NCBI GenBank assembly: GCA_013176395.1
Contig: JABMLP010000020.1
Span: 1-64,000 of the forward strand
Source: Venturia oleaginea
Lineage: Eukaryota; Ascomycota; Dothideomycetes; Venturiales; Venturiaceae
DNA length: 64,000 bases
Direction of reading: 5' to 3'
Position 1 is the stretch's first letter, and every line of letters starts with the position of its first letter. Below the pieces are notes generated by a model. It was not told the DNA's origin, did no database searches, and saw only the letters and a program-made list of their open reading frames with translations. Both the position numbers and the translations under genes were made by a program. Positions 33,319 to 45,466 of this stretch are shown piece after piece.

Positions 33319-34027
33319 GCGATCAATAAGGCGCAAAAATAATCCAACGAGTGTGGCGGAAGGACTGCTTGTCTTCATAGGTGATAAATCACTATACGAT
33401 GCATGTGATGGAGCATTTGCTCCGTGGGTACGGCATAAGTTATCAGCTTTGCTTCACCTGGCTACAACTTGTCATTTGGCGTCTAAATTGGGCATAAAAT
33501 TCAATACTTCGGCACATACTCGAAGCTGTGTGGAATTTCTACTCGAGATCAGTGTTTGGGGTGCCCCCATGGACAAAAAGAATTCTTCTATCAGCTCGCA
33601 AATCTGGCGTACTGTGTAAAAGGTGGCTATAGGGTGGGCTGCCATTTCGCTTTATATTTCATAGTAAAGGTAAATATCGAGCCGAATGATTGAAGAACAC
33701 GGTCTACTTTTCGATCGTGACTATGTTTTCTGCACTGTATAAAAATCTCTAACGAAATGAACTCAAGCTTCCACTGTAAGTAATTCTCTCATCTAGGGGA
33801 GCTAGTGCTAGCCATGTCCTTTTTCATCAATACCTCCTCTCCGATCGGTTAAGATCATGAATGATGAACTTCCGCCCATTTGTCGAAGTATAGCGTCTAG
33901 AAAAATCGATAGCTTTCTCATTTCTGGACTTAGTTATAGGGCATCACTATATCTACAATGGTTTTTTACTTAATCTACCGTGGTGCCTATTCTAAACCTA
34001 CCGTGGTCAAACTAACCAAGTAGAGGG
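33319..34027. other. Gene-free stretch before the second transposon island
   Basis: 3' flank of RPS28, then AT-rich sequence. A CTACCGTGGT motif occurs twice near 33975-34005 and once inverted near 38400, on the far side of the transposon island. No gene seen. Confidence 0.5.
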
Positions 34028-36342
34028 TGTTACAGATCACCTCAAGGCTGAAGAGCAGGAAGGCAGGACTCGCAAAGAATGGTTGGATGATAAGAAGTTT
34101 ATTGCTAGGACTGATAATGGAGGGGAATCCTTCGAGCACACAGGACGAGACTGGTGCGACGGAGTCAGTCCTAAAGGAGAATAGTACGTGCAGGAGTCAC
34201 GTGATATCCCCACAGTTCCCACAGGTCTTGGCAAGGCTTACAGGTGTGGGAAGTGAAAACAGCACACACAGCGAGAACTCAATTTTTGGAATTTACAGAA
34301 GTATCATCTAAAGATCATCAAAACACCTCTGCCAGTGGCCGCTCCGGCCTCTAGAGGCCATCGCGCGTCCCTCAGCGTCGATGAGATACCTCTAGAGTCG
34401 CCGTCGCGGCCACGGCAGAGCAAGCAGACGAATACATGAGCAAGCTACACGAACGATGCGTCCACCAAAGACAACAGCAACCATCTAGTCACTATCTCCC
34501 GGTTAGTTCATCACCCCAGATGACACTGCAACGCTCCGAGTCGACGAGTCACTGCTAGAACGGCAATACCTTCAACACAACTCAAGCACCAGACGCCCGG
34601 TGCGCAACAATCGGCACCACACACCACTGCAACGACTAGACAACCTCTCCCAACGTCTTGGCAAACCGTCCTGCTACAAGCTGTTGCCCAGAGCCTTGAG
34701 CCTCTCCCCAAACTGTTGCCTCCCAGTTATGGCATTGGCAAGAGTAGGTGCGCGACACAGTAAGTAGTAAGGACGCATAGAAGGAGCCTATTGGCGGCAA
34801 ATCCCCTCCCTGTAAGCTAGCAGACGTAGCCTTGAGCCTCTCCCCAGACTGTTGCGTCCCAGTTATGGCATTGGCAAGAGTAGGTGCGCGATATAGCAAG
34901 CAGGGAGAGCGACTAGCAGCAGATAGGCTCCGACTATAAGACGACAGGTCTACAACACAATCGGTGCGACACGATACGGCAGCTGCTAGAGAACCTCATC
35001 TACTATCGTCTCCGCAAACCGTCCTGCTGCAAGCTGATGTCCAGAGCCTTGAGCCTCTCCCCAAACTGTTGCGTCCCAGTTATGGCATTGGCAAGAGTAG
35101 GTGCGCAACACAGTAAGCAGTAAGGACGTATAGAAGGAGCTTATTGGCGGCAAATCCCCTCCCTACAAGCCAGCAGACGTAGCCTTGAGCCTCTCCCCAG
35201 ACTGTTGCGTCCCAGTTATGGCATTGGCAAGAGTAGGAGCGCGATATAGCAAGTAGGGAGAGCGACTAGCAGCAGGTAGGCTCCGACTATAAGACGGCAG
35301 GTCTATAGCACGATCGGCGCCATACAATACGGCAGCTACCAGACAGCCTCGTCCACGGGCATACCCGGAGTATCACACCCAAGCAGCGAAATCACGACTA
35401 CGATGGTTACTATTGTCTCCAGCATCACACAACCAAATACACCGCCGCATAGGAATCTGGTGCAAGGCAACTTTCACAAGCAGAAACATACTTAGGGAAC
35501 CCATTGGCCTTGAGGGATAAGGCGAAACAGATAGACAAAGCTGAGCATTAGAGGGAGACTGTAGGTAGAAGGATAGCGAAACACGAGGCATTGCCTCTTG
35601 AGTCTACATAGCACAGATATACTAGCAGAATAACCAGTATCTACAAGAGCCAGCGGGCATTTGGAGATACTGGTTAAGGGAAAAGAGGGAGGACGGAGGG
35701 GACAGCTGGTCTTGTTTCAGTGAACGGGGCGAAGTGGGGCGCGGTGGATTATATAATCTATCACGTGTCGGCTGTCTGATGAAGTCCTCCTAACCGGACA
35801 TAGCTGCGTGATTAAGCGGCTGCAACCGAGTAGGATAAAATCAATCAATCAATCAATCAGGTGTGGGAAGTGTGGGAAAAGGCCAAGAGGTGTGGGAATA
35901 CACCTTGGCATCCAGAACCAGAACGGTATATAGGGAGAACGTTGGACGGACTTTCCTTTCTCTCTTCGTGGTTATCTCATGTTATGTTTCTCACCTAGGA
36001 GCTTCTTCAACCTACTACAGTAACGACCTTTTACTTAGATACAATCAAGCACAAGTCATATGCACACGAAGCAAGCCCACCCCCAACCTTCATACTAACC
36101 GACAAGCGTTCAGGATTGATCTGAGGATCAAATCGGTTAGGCGACAATTGAATTGAGAGATACATCGGACGGCTAGGATCTAGTGAGCCTCCAAAGAACC
36201 TGAGCAAGGGAATGTACTTAAGGTAAGTACTTCCAGACTGATATTGCCCTTACCCCAAACCCGCGGACCAGAACAAGAGAACACAGGTGTCAAGAAGGTC
36301 TTGACATAATCAACTGTGTTGAGAAACGAGTTCCCCGTAACA
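34028..36342. repeat. Probable solo LTR split by the 1.6-kb retroelement
   Basis: Sequence from TGTTACAGATCACC (34028) to CCCCGTAACA (36342) has TGTTAC/GTAACA terminal inverted repeats. Excluding the retroelement and its second flanking repeat it totals about 0.7 kb. It contains a TATA-like TATATAGGG near 35930, no coding frame, and TG/CA ends as expected for an LTR. No matching target duplication is seen outside it, so the call is moderate. Confidence 0.5.
34256..35857 (+). mobile_element. 1.6-kb ORF-less retroelement, copy 2
   Basis: Flanked by a perfect 15-bp direct repeat CAGGTGTGGGAAGTG (34241-34255 and 35858-35872). It begins AAAACAGCACACACAGCGAG and ends in a TCAATCAATCAATCAAT tail one unit longer than in copy 1. 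It is the same length as copy 1 within 2 bp and differs only at scattered single bases. The same hairpin and the same two 353-bp units are present. It is inserted inside a probable solo LTR. Confidence 0.87.
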
Positions 36343-36448
36343 CTAGTATCCTTTATGTAACTATTTCCTTATAGATAAGTTCATCTTTTTCCTCCGCTTT
36401 TTATCAATCTCCTTCTATTCCTGAGAAAAGTTGTTATTATTGCCTGTA

Positions 36449-37316
36449 ACGTGTTCCACCACCGAGCTAGTCAACCCACCGAGCTGGTCAAAAAGGCTTG
36501 GCACGACCAACTCATGTTACGACTCTTCAATTTAATCGCTATTAACAATAGATTCTAAGTCCGTCGTGCTGCTATCTGATTCAGGTGATATCTCGATATC
36601 TTTTTTACAAGTTCGCGCATTATGCCCAGTTGCGCCGCAGTTCCTACAGCGCCGTTGAGTTGGTCGGGCTATTTCTTGACCACCACTACCACGAGCCTTC
36701 TTTGATCCCTGAGGCGCGACAGACGCCTCGGCAGCTACCTGCGCTGCTACAGTCCCATACTCTATAGTACCACCTTGCTGGATCCGCTTCCTTTTGCGCC
36801 ATTTTCGCTTTGTCATTACTGCCAATTGCTCTTCAAGCTCGCGGTTGCGCGCAACAAGTAGAGCGTTCTGGTGTAGCATCAATTCAGCGCCCTTGACAAG
36901 CTGGGAAAAGCCAGCCTGCGCAGTAAATGGTGACCGAGTAAAGGACTCGCTTACGAGCTTGGATTGGGATCCAAATTCGAGAGTATTGCTTGAAGTCTTC
37001 GACTGCCACGGCATCTCCTGTGGTGGGGGTGCTGGTGGGGTACGTAGCCGTACTTCAAGGCGATCCAATACCACCTCCGCGTTGATAGGGTCTAGCCCTA
37101 CCATCTCAAAAGCCTTTCGACAGTTCTCTTCTATAAACACGTCGAAAAACGCGTCTTTGAAGGCTGGGAGGAAGCCTTCTTTGTTGATATGGTAGACGCG
37201 TCGGCGTGCCAAGTCTCGAACTCGTTGAGAGTACTTGCACTTCAACGACGTAGAAGCAGACCACATCAAGCGGCTGGAGGATATGCGATGAATGAGGTGG
37301 CATACAGAGCGTTATG
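36449..37316 (-). pseudogene. Fot1/pogo remnant A: 3' half of transposase plus one TIR
   Basis: The left TIR ACGTGTTCCACCACCGAG starts at 36449 after a TA. The transposase C-terminal half reads ITLCMPPHSSHILQPLDV then, after a one-base frameshift near 37245, KCKYSQRVRDLARRRVYHIN through to the CCHC knuckle CRNCGATGHNARTC and an acidic tail. From 37269 to 36532 the frame is open. It is closely related to the transposase at 18.8-22.4 kb, but lacks the N-terminal helix-turn-helix, most of the DDE core and the other TIR. It ends abruptly against remnant B. Confidence 0.82.
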
Positions 37317-38396
37317 GGTGGCCACCCCATCAAAAAGTCCATTCTCTTCGTACAATAATTGCGATAATGTCAACACCAACCCCCGAATCAGCCCACAAAG
37401 AGGCTAGATTACTTCTTGCGAAGCAAAGCTTTCAAAAGAATCAAAATTCAAGTCAACGTCAAATCTCAGCGTTGTACGATATATCTCGAGCTACACTTCA
37501 GCGTCGTCTCAAAGGCATCAAGCCACAGAGCGAATCCAACCACAAAAAACGAAAGTTACAACTACATGAAGAGCAGGCTCTAGTTCAGTGGATCCTGGAC
37601 CTTGATCGACGCGGATTTTCCCCTCAGATTATTGACGTACGACAAATGGCAAATGTTTTACTCGAAAAACGTGTTACAGAACCTCCACCACAACCAGTCG
37701 GGAAGAACTGGGTATCCCGCTTTATCTCCACTCAAACTGAGCTTCGTACAAAGTGGAATCGCAAATTCCATTCACAGCGTGCAAAATGCGAAGATCCAGC
37801 GACAATCAACGCGTGGTTTCAGCGTGTTGAAGAGACGCCCTCACCACCAGGTACACCCCATGGAGTAGCGCACAGTGGACGTCAGAAACTCCTCGTATGA
37901 TAGCTCAGCTTGAGCAGCAGGCTCAGCTCGTCTGAAATCTTCTTCATCGCCAATCTCAGAGCCCAAGTAGTCAAGCAATTGGTCAACTCATCAAAGGATG
38001 TCAAGTCGCAATGAATTCAGCAGTAATACTTGCAGAAGAGAATAGGAAGCTTCGTACAGAGAACCAACGACAAAAACAGAAGCAACAGTATCGTAGACGA
38101 TATATTGCATGTGGAGGCGTTTTAAAAGCTCAACAGGGTCAGTTCTTGGTCGAGGGATGCGAAAATAGCTCTAGAGATAGTGTTCAAGATCAGGAAGTCG
38201 TCGTACGACAGCGAGCATTACCAACATGTAGTGGCTGCGGTATTCAAGGTCATAAGATTAATCGATGCCCAAATACGTAAAGAATGTATTGTCAGAATTA
38301 TTTTAAGTAAAAGCTGTATTGGTGGGAGGTTTATCGCACGATGACTTGAGATTTAGTGGTTGGGGTGGCCAAGTGAGTGGTGAAACACGTTAAGTA
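37317..38396 (+). mobile_element. Fot1/pogo remnant B: DDE-deleted element with broken left end
   Basis: The right TIR (TGGCCAAGTGAGTGGTGAAA then CACGTTA) ends near 38396. The left end is cut back to GGGTGGCCACCCC at the junction with remnant A. Between them lies a transposase with the helix-turn-helix part and the C-terminal knuckle but no DDE core. It is diverged from remnant A and is another pogo subfamily. Confidence 0.75.
37367..38280 (+). pseudogene. Pogo transposase of remnant B, DDE deleted and interrupted
   Basis: It starts MSTPTPESAHKEARLLLAKQ at 37367. Helix-turn-helix regions (SSQRQISALYDISRATLQRR; VRQMANVLLEKR; GKNWVSRFISTQTELRTKW) are followed by KCEDPATINAWFQRVEE. The sequence then jumps to out-of-frame material, with a stop at 37898. 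The last part resumes near 38011 with SAVILAEENRKLRTENQRQK, a coiled coil, and ends in the knuckle CSGCGIQGHKINRC. Neither catalytic DDE motif is present. Confidence 0.7.
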
Positions 38397-38790
38397 AAAA
38401 ACCACGGTAGATTTAGTCAGAAATATATAGTTTTGGGTTCATTTCTTTCGCGAACATCAATCTATGGAAGGCCTCGTGTTGTTCACGAGCTAGGCAAACG
38501 TCAAACCTCAAGGTGCGTTGTTTTTGACAACTTGACTTAGACTTCCGAAGATCGAAATGTCACAAAAAATTATTTAGGCAAACCACAGTACAAATGATAT
38601 CATCTTTTGAATGTCCACTATCCGCTCATTGTATAGCACATAATAAAGAAAGAAGAGATCAATTGGGGGGTTATGTGCGCTCGAAGATGGAGTTACGCTG
38701 TACAGGTTTAAACCAGTCTTCCCTTCATGCTCCATCCTTCCAACTCGTCTCAAAGTCTACAATTCATTCTTTCTCGTTTCGAGACTTATT

Positions 38791-39941
38791 TCAAGATCGC
38801 TTGGCTTGGTCCTTGATGGATTGGAGGGTAGCGGTTGGCTCGCGTGCCGAGGTGACTGGTGGGTTGTAAACGATCTTCCTGGTCTTGATTGGAGACCACT
38901 TGTATCTATGCCGCTCGTTAGCACTGTCCTTTGCGTCCTCGGATCGCCATAACACACCGCTTGACCCAGACACTCAACCCGAAAAGAACACCGGTGACGA
39001 AAATAACCTTCCAGCCCATTTTCTTTCGCTGATCCGCCTCTGGCTCGGCAGCCCAGTTGAGGAACTCAGTAACGTCCTTGGCCATTTGTGACGTGGTAGC
39101 CGGAGTCTCATCCTCGTATTCAACGAGACCATCGTAGAGAACACGAGCCATAGCGATTCCGGTACCAGGGAAGTAAGGATTGAAGTTCAAGCCCTCCATA
39201 ACGACGGCTCCCGCCGGTGGTTCTTCAGGGTATCCGGTAAGTAAGTTAAAAATGTAGTCGCAACCACCGTGTCTGGCCTTGATCATCAAACTCAAATCTG
39301 GTGGCAAAGCTCCGTTGTTGGCGGCGCGGGCGGCTTCATCGTTCTTGTAGGGGGATGGAATGTAATCCGAGAGCTTTCCTGATCGCTTCTCGGTTTCCCC
39401 CTGGTCATTGGGCTCGGTGTCGTATTCGTTCTCTTCAGCCAGTGCTTTTGCTTCGTCGGCTGTGAGGATGGTTCCGACGAGGGATCGGTATGGGATACGC
39501 TGGAGGGAGTGGCACGAGGCGCAGACCTCACGGTAAACCTGGAATCCACGTCGGAGGGTTTGGTGATCGTAGGTCTTGTGCCACTTGATGTGCTCCCATG
39601 GGTATGCGGTTGGGTGAAGACTGTTGTGCCATCAGTTCCATCAATTGACCTCCCCTAGGCTCAGATCAGATCATACCCTTCCTCAGCTGGTGTCATAGCA
39701 TGTGCCGGACGTCCGAATTGATGATTATACCAAGCTCCAGAGCCGATGGCAAGAGCGGTGGCAGCGCCCCCGGCCATCCATTTCGACGAGGCTGCTTCGG
39801 CGGCGGAGTTTGTGGAGGTAGAAGCGGCGCGCTGTGAGAAGACAAGTCATCAGCAGTGTCGTCCTGTCGGCATCAATGGCAGCGTACCTTTGTCGTGTGA
39901 GTGAGCGTCTGTCGAGCGACAGCGCCGACCGATCTGAACAT
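38791..39941 (-). CDS. CYT1: Cytochrome c1, complex III
   Basis: Four exons (39941-39888, 39831-39677, 39620-38958, 38905-38791) give 328 residues. Cytochrome c1 passes electrons from the Rieske protein to cytochrome c in the inner mitochondrial membrane. The N-terminus (MFRSVGAVARQTLTHTTK) is a basic presequence followed by a hydrophobic sorting segment (WMAGGAAT). The haem site CASCH is near residues 103-107 (VYREVCASCHSLQRIPY). PPDLSLMIKARHGG and FNPYFPGTGIAMARVL, the latter holding the axial Met region, follow. The C-terminal membrane anchor is KVIFVTGVLFGLSVWVKR and the tail is YKWSPIKTRKIVYNPP. Introns of 56, 56 and 52 nt all close in phase, and the last one separates the membrane helix from the tail. 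Confidence 0.96.
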
Positions 39942-40130
39942 GATGGGTGGCTAGGTGTGTAGAGAAATTGGGTTCAGTGTTAGGTGGTCGAAGTATCATC
40001 GACCGAAGAATCATAGACCGGAAGAAGAACCAATCAACAGAGGGCGATTTCCCTTCGACGAAAAAACACTCTACGCCCAGTTTTCTTCTCTCACTGTTTG
40101 CTGCATTTCGAAGCCATTACATCGACACCA

Positions 40131-40182
40131 TTTGACATTAACATTGAAATTGAAATTGACATTGACATTGACATTTTCATTG
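40131..40182. repeat. Hexanucleotide microsatellite (ACATTG-like)
   Basis: Imperfect run of ACATTG/AAATTG units between the CYT1 promoter and the 3' end of the next gene. Confidence 0.75.
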
Positions 40183-40239
40183 CTACAGTACACCCATCTC
40201 CTCATCTTGGCCGGACTGGAGAACGACCCAATCACCTGA

Positions 40240-41336
40240 CTAGGTCTCGGCACACTCTTGTATAAGCCGCTTCTGAGCCTCCATCGCTGCATTTGCATAA
40301 TCTTGGAGCTCGTAGTCCTTTCCTTTGCCATCCGGTCCGCCATCGAAAACCTCATACGAAAACCAACCACGGAACCCTGTCTTCAAAACCGCCTTTGTGA
40401 CTTGCACAACCGGCAAATAGCCACCGTTGAACGGCAATGGTCGGAAATCGTGGCTCCACTGACCTCTAGGTCGAAGGCCGCTTTCATCTTCTTTCTTGCG
40501 TATGCGCTGCTTCGGCTTGTACGCATCTGAAATCTGCAGCAGATAGATTTTATGGGCTGGTACCGTCTTGCTCAGCTGCTCTAAGCTGTTCTGGAACTTC
40601 TTCCTTAGCTCGTCTTCGCTAACGAACCCGATCAAGCCGGACTCTGTCGTCGGATCTGCCCATTCGCCCCCAGCCGTCTGGAAAGTGTCCAAGCAAAGCC
40701 CGACATTGGAACGATCGACTTTGCGGACGATATCCCAGACGTCTTCCCAGCCAGGAGCATGACTTGACCAGCACCAACTCTCGTAGCAGATGCGGAAGTT
40801 TTTCTCGGCGAGGATAGTGGCGAGCTCTTGCAAGTCCGATACGAACCGATTACGATCTGTACCGATCTTTTGACTGGGCGTATCAGAAGATCCTACCTAT
40901 CGAAATATGTCAGCAAGCAGACAACGAGGGATGTTCAAGAACATACCTGAAGCATATCTGTTCCCGCTGCTTCCATTACCTTAACCCAACCCCTTGCACG
41001 ACGAAATGCATCTTCTCTCTCTGATGAGCCTTCCGCCCAGCCTTCGAAGTTGCTAAAAGGCTGATGCATGAGCACTTTCAATGCCTTCGCATCGCACATG
41101 TCTTTGATCAACTTCGATGCAGTGACCAAATCGTCATAGTCATATGGGCCGACTTCTTTGCGTAAATGCATGGAAGCGAATTCGAGGATATCCGGCATGG
41201 ACAGCTCGATGGCTGTGAATCCAGCATTGGCAATGGCTTCTAACCTTTTTGGGAGAGTATGCTCGGCCTTGCATCCGATTGAGCAGGTCGCGTACGAGAC
41301 AGGGATCGTCTTAAGAGAGGATAATTGGAGTGCCAT
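40240..41336 (-). CDS. TIM-barrel sugar isomerase / 3-dehydroshikimate dehydratase-like enzyme
   Basis: Two exons (41336-40947, 40896-40240) over a 50-nt GTATGT...TAG intron give 348 residues. It belongs to the xylose-isomerase-like / AP-endonuclease-2 barrel family: LEAIANAGFTAIELSMPDIL at the first strand, VLMHQPFSNFEGW, ICYESWCWSSHAPGWEDVWD and LCLDTFQTAGGEWADPTTES later. Metal-binding Glu, Asp and His residues are expected at the ends of such strands. ESWCW and LCLDTFQ resemble fungal 3-dehydroshikimate dehydratases, which make protocatechuate from the shikimate pathway. The neighbour upstream is DAHP synthase, which feeds that pathway. The assignment to dehydroshikimate is an inference; a sugar isomerase is the alternative. 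No signal peptide is seen, so it is probably cytosolic. Confidence 0.8.
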
Positions 41337-41964
41337 TGTTGTTGATATTCAATCTCTATGCAGAGTAACGCTGCGAGCTTTGAGATTAACCATTGATTTA
41401 TATCCCATCTCAAGCGCTGGCAGCTATGAGCTTTGAATGACGTTGTGAATCAATGTCAGTTCAGTTGCCCATTGCCTATCGCTACTGCAGGTGCGGCTCC
41501 AACGACACCAGTTGATCGTCGAGCTTGAATGTCGAGAACTGCCCCACGTTTACCGGAAGGGGACCGAATTCTTGAGCTGCAATGCGCGTCCTGCATCAGT
41601 CCATCTTTCATGGATATGGTATCGATCAGTCGAGACCGAATTTCTTCAATCATGTGCAAGTTTTTTGCCCCTGCTCCGAATTCTTGGCGCATCTACGCCA
41701 TCTCAAATTTCAATGTCTTCTTCACCGCTGGAACCAAACATAAACTCATAATCAGCCATTCACGAATGCAATAGAAGACACTCTCTGCCCTATCGTGTAA
41801 CTAATCAGCCATATCAGGAAAACAAAATACAGAGCAGCCGCAAAGCCATGGCGGTACGTGAGTCAATTGCATCTCCCACTTATTTGATCCAGTCACAGCT
41901 ACCATTCTTCCAGTTGCCCTCTCCGAAACCTTCCAAACGTCCTTGCAATATCGTCGCTGACAAA

Positions 41965-43271
<1,307 letters not shown>

Positions 43272-43886
43272 GGAGGCAACAAGGTGACGAAGAACCATGG
43301 ATGAACGCAATTTGATACATTTGATCTTGATTCGGAAGACGACGACGACGATGATACTATGGACATGTAGGGATAGCTGGTGGGAGTTGGGGAATAAAAG
43401 CATTGGGGCATATTCAAAAATTCTGGGTTGTAGTCATAGCGGGCTGTCCCATTTTCTCTTCTTTTAAACGGACCTATCTATGAGTTGCTGGCACTCGTCA
43501 GAACTAAATGTTGGCTTAATTTGGCAAACAAGGTCAAGATATTGCTGTAAATGGAATGCAGAGGTTAGCTCTCAGGCTTTTGTGATTCAAGAAGTAGGAA
43601 CGCCGGGTAGGTATACATCTCTATATGCTTCCATTCTGACTCTCCTGCCATGCCAAAGGGCGCTAGCGGGTATCGCGAACGGGTATCGCGAACGGCGAGG
43701 TCGAGTCCACATTGAGGGCTGGATTCGCATCTCTCCCGCGCTCGGCTGCTCCCATGCTCCAGCTTCCATTTATAGAAGAACGTCAACAATTCCATAGTAT
43801 TTGTTTCGCAACTCAATCTGCTCGCGAAGGAATTCACTAGACAAGTTCCAAGAATTGCTTTGCAAACTAGACGGAACCTTAAACCA

Positions 43887-43922
43887 GCCCTGAACCTGAA
43901 CCTGAACCTGAACCTGAACCCG
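43887..43922. repeat. CCTGAA hexanucleotide microsatellite
   Basis: About five tandem copies of CCTGAA upstream of the SWIB gene. A short direct repeat of GCGGGTATCGCGAAC-like sequence lies nearby (about 43667-43697). Confidence 0.75.
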
Positions 43923-44110
43923 ACCCGCCTCCCGCGAGACGCAAATCAAACAACAACAACACCAGACAATAAAGGTTCGCGACAATTGCTTCCGCTTTGA
44001 TTCCCGTTGTGCATTTCATCCATGACCACCAATAAATCGCGCCAATAGCTTGCCATCGCACTTCTATTCATCTGCCACCAACTTGCGCCAAACCATCCAC
44101 ACCCCGCGAC

Positions 44111-45466
44111 ATGTCCGACGAGAAGCGTAATGTTCCTCCAGTGCAATGCCCTCATGTTTGGGACCATTCTCTTCCAATCCCGATACTGACATGTATCAGT
44201 ACCCCCCGAAGCCGAAGCTCAGTACACGGACATCATAGACGATATCCTGAAGAATGCCGACCTCAATACCATCTCCGCGAAAGCCATCCGCAAAGGGCTA
44301 CAAGCAAAGGTCGACCACGACCTTGCTGCGCAAAAGGTATGCACCGCCATCCTCCGCCTCTTACGGGCACCAATGTAGTTGTAATATACTCACTAATCTA
44401 GAAACCAATCACGGACCTCATTATGCGACGGTTCGACAAATTCACCGAAGCTGCCGCAGCTCCCCCTGCACCTAAACCCTCTGAACCCACCCCACCCGCA
44501 ATTGTCAAGGCCGAGACCAATGGCAATGGCACGGGCAATGGCACGAAAGAGGCCACCCCGAAAGCTACGAACGGTAACACCAACAAGCGGGTGAAGTCAG
44601 AATCCGTCTCGCTGTCTGACGCGGAAGAAGACGAGGAATCGACACTCTCCAGCCTAGAATCATCACCTCCACCCAAGAAGAAGCAAAAGGCATCGCGTTC
44701 AACTGAAGACTCGGACGCTGCGTTTGCTGCACGCCTGCAAGCCGAAGAGAATAGGGCTGGTAGGGCCACTCGTGGAGCCGCAACCGGCAAGCGGAAAGCC
44801 GCGCCTGCAAAGAAAGTCAAGAAGGAGAAGAAGAAGAGCAAGGCTCGAGTTGGTTCGAACGAAGATTCAGATGTCGAGGGAGGTGAGAAGAATGAGGTCA
44901 AGAGGAATGGTGGCTTTCACGTATGTTGCTTCGAGTGTCTTAGCACCCGGGCCTTTAGTCCATGTCGTTTCAACAGAACACCTATGACCAGTTGGATGTC
45001 TCGTCTTAAGATCGTACTCCTACATTCTGGAAATGTTCGTAATCAAGTTGCCAGAATTTAGCGATATCGATCTTAAGTTGAGGGACATCATTCACAGAGG
45101 AACTCTGGTTTTTGGCGAAGTCGAACAAGACTTGCATTTACGGGCCCTCTGTGTTACTTTTCTCGAACACTAGCTAACATCTTTCGCTCACAGAAACCCA
45201 TGACTCTCTCGGCTCCCCTCTCTGCCCTTCTCGATGGCGAAACCACAATGTCCCGTCCTCAGACCGTTAAGAGAATCTGGGCCTACATCAAAGAGAACAA
45301 ACTCCAGGACCCCAACGATGGACGTCATATCATTTGCGACGAGAAATTGAGAGCAGTCTTCAAAACGGACAAGGTCCACATGTTCACGATGAATAAACTC
45401 CTGGGTCAGAACTTGTACGCCGCAGGAGAACTGGCCAACGGAGAAGTGAATGAGGAAGAAGAATAG
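44111..45466 (+). CDS. DEK_C and SWIB/MDM2 domain nuclear protein (Uaf30/Tri1-like)
   Basis: Exons 44111-44126, 44200-44336, 44402-44920 and 45194-45466 give 314 residues. The N-terminal part (QYTDIIDDILKNADLNTISA, KAIRKGLQAKV) is a DEK_C-type helical DNA-binding domain. A disordered middle with an acidic patch and strong nuclear signals (PPPKKKQKASR, KVKKEKKKSK) follows. The last exon is a SWIB domain (MTLSAPLSALLDG, SRPQTVKRIWAYIKENKLQD, ICDEKLRAVF, FTMNKLL). In yeast this layout belongs to Uaf30, a subunit of the RNA polymerase I upstream activating factor, and its paralogue Tri1. A role in rDNA transcription or chromatin is therefore likely but inferred. The third intron is 273 nt, long for this region, and lies exactly before the SWIB domain. 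Confidence 0.9.

Noticed and set aside
33955..38425. Idea that the shared CTACCGTGG motif marks one large inverted element around the transposon island
   Set aside because: Only about 10-20 bp are shared on each side, too little to prove a common terminus.
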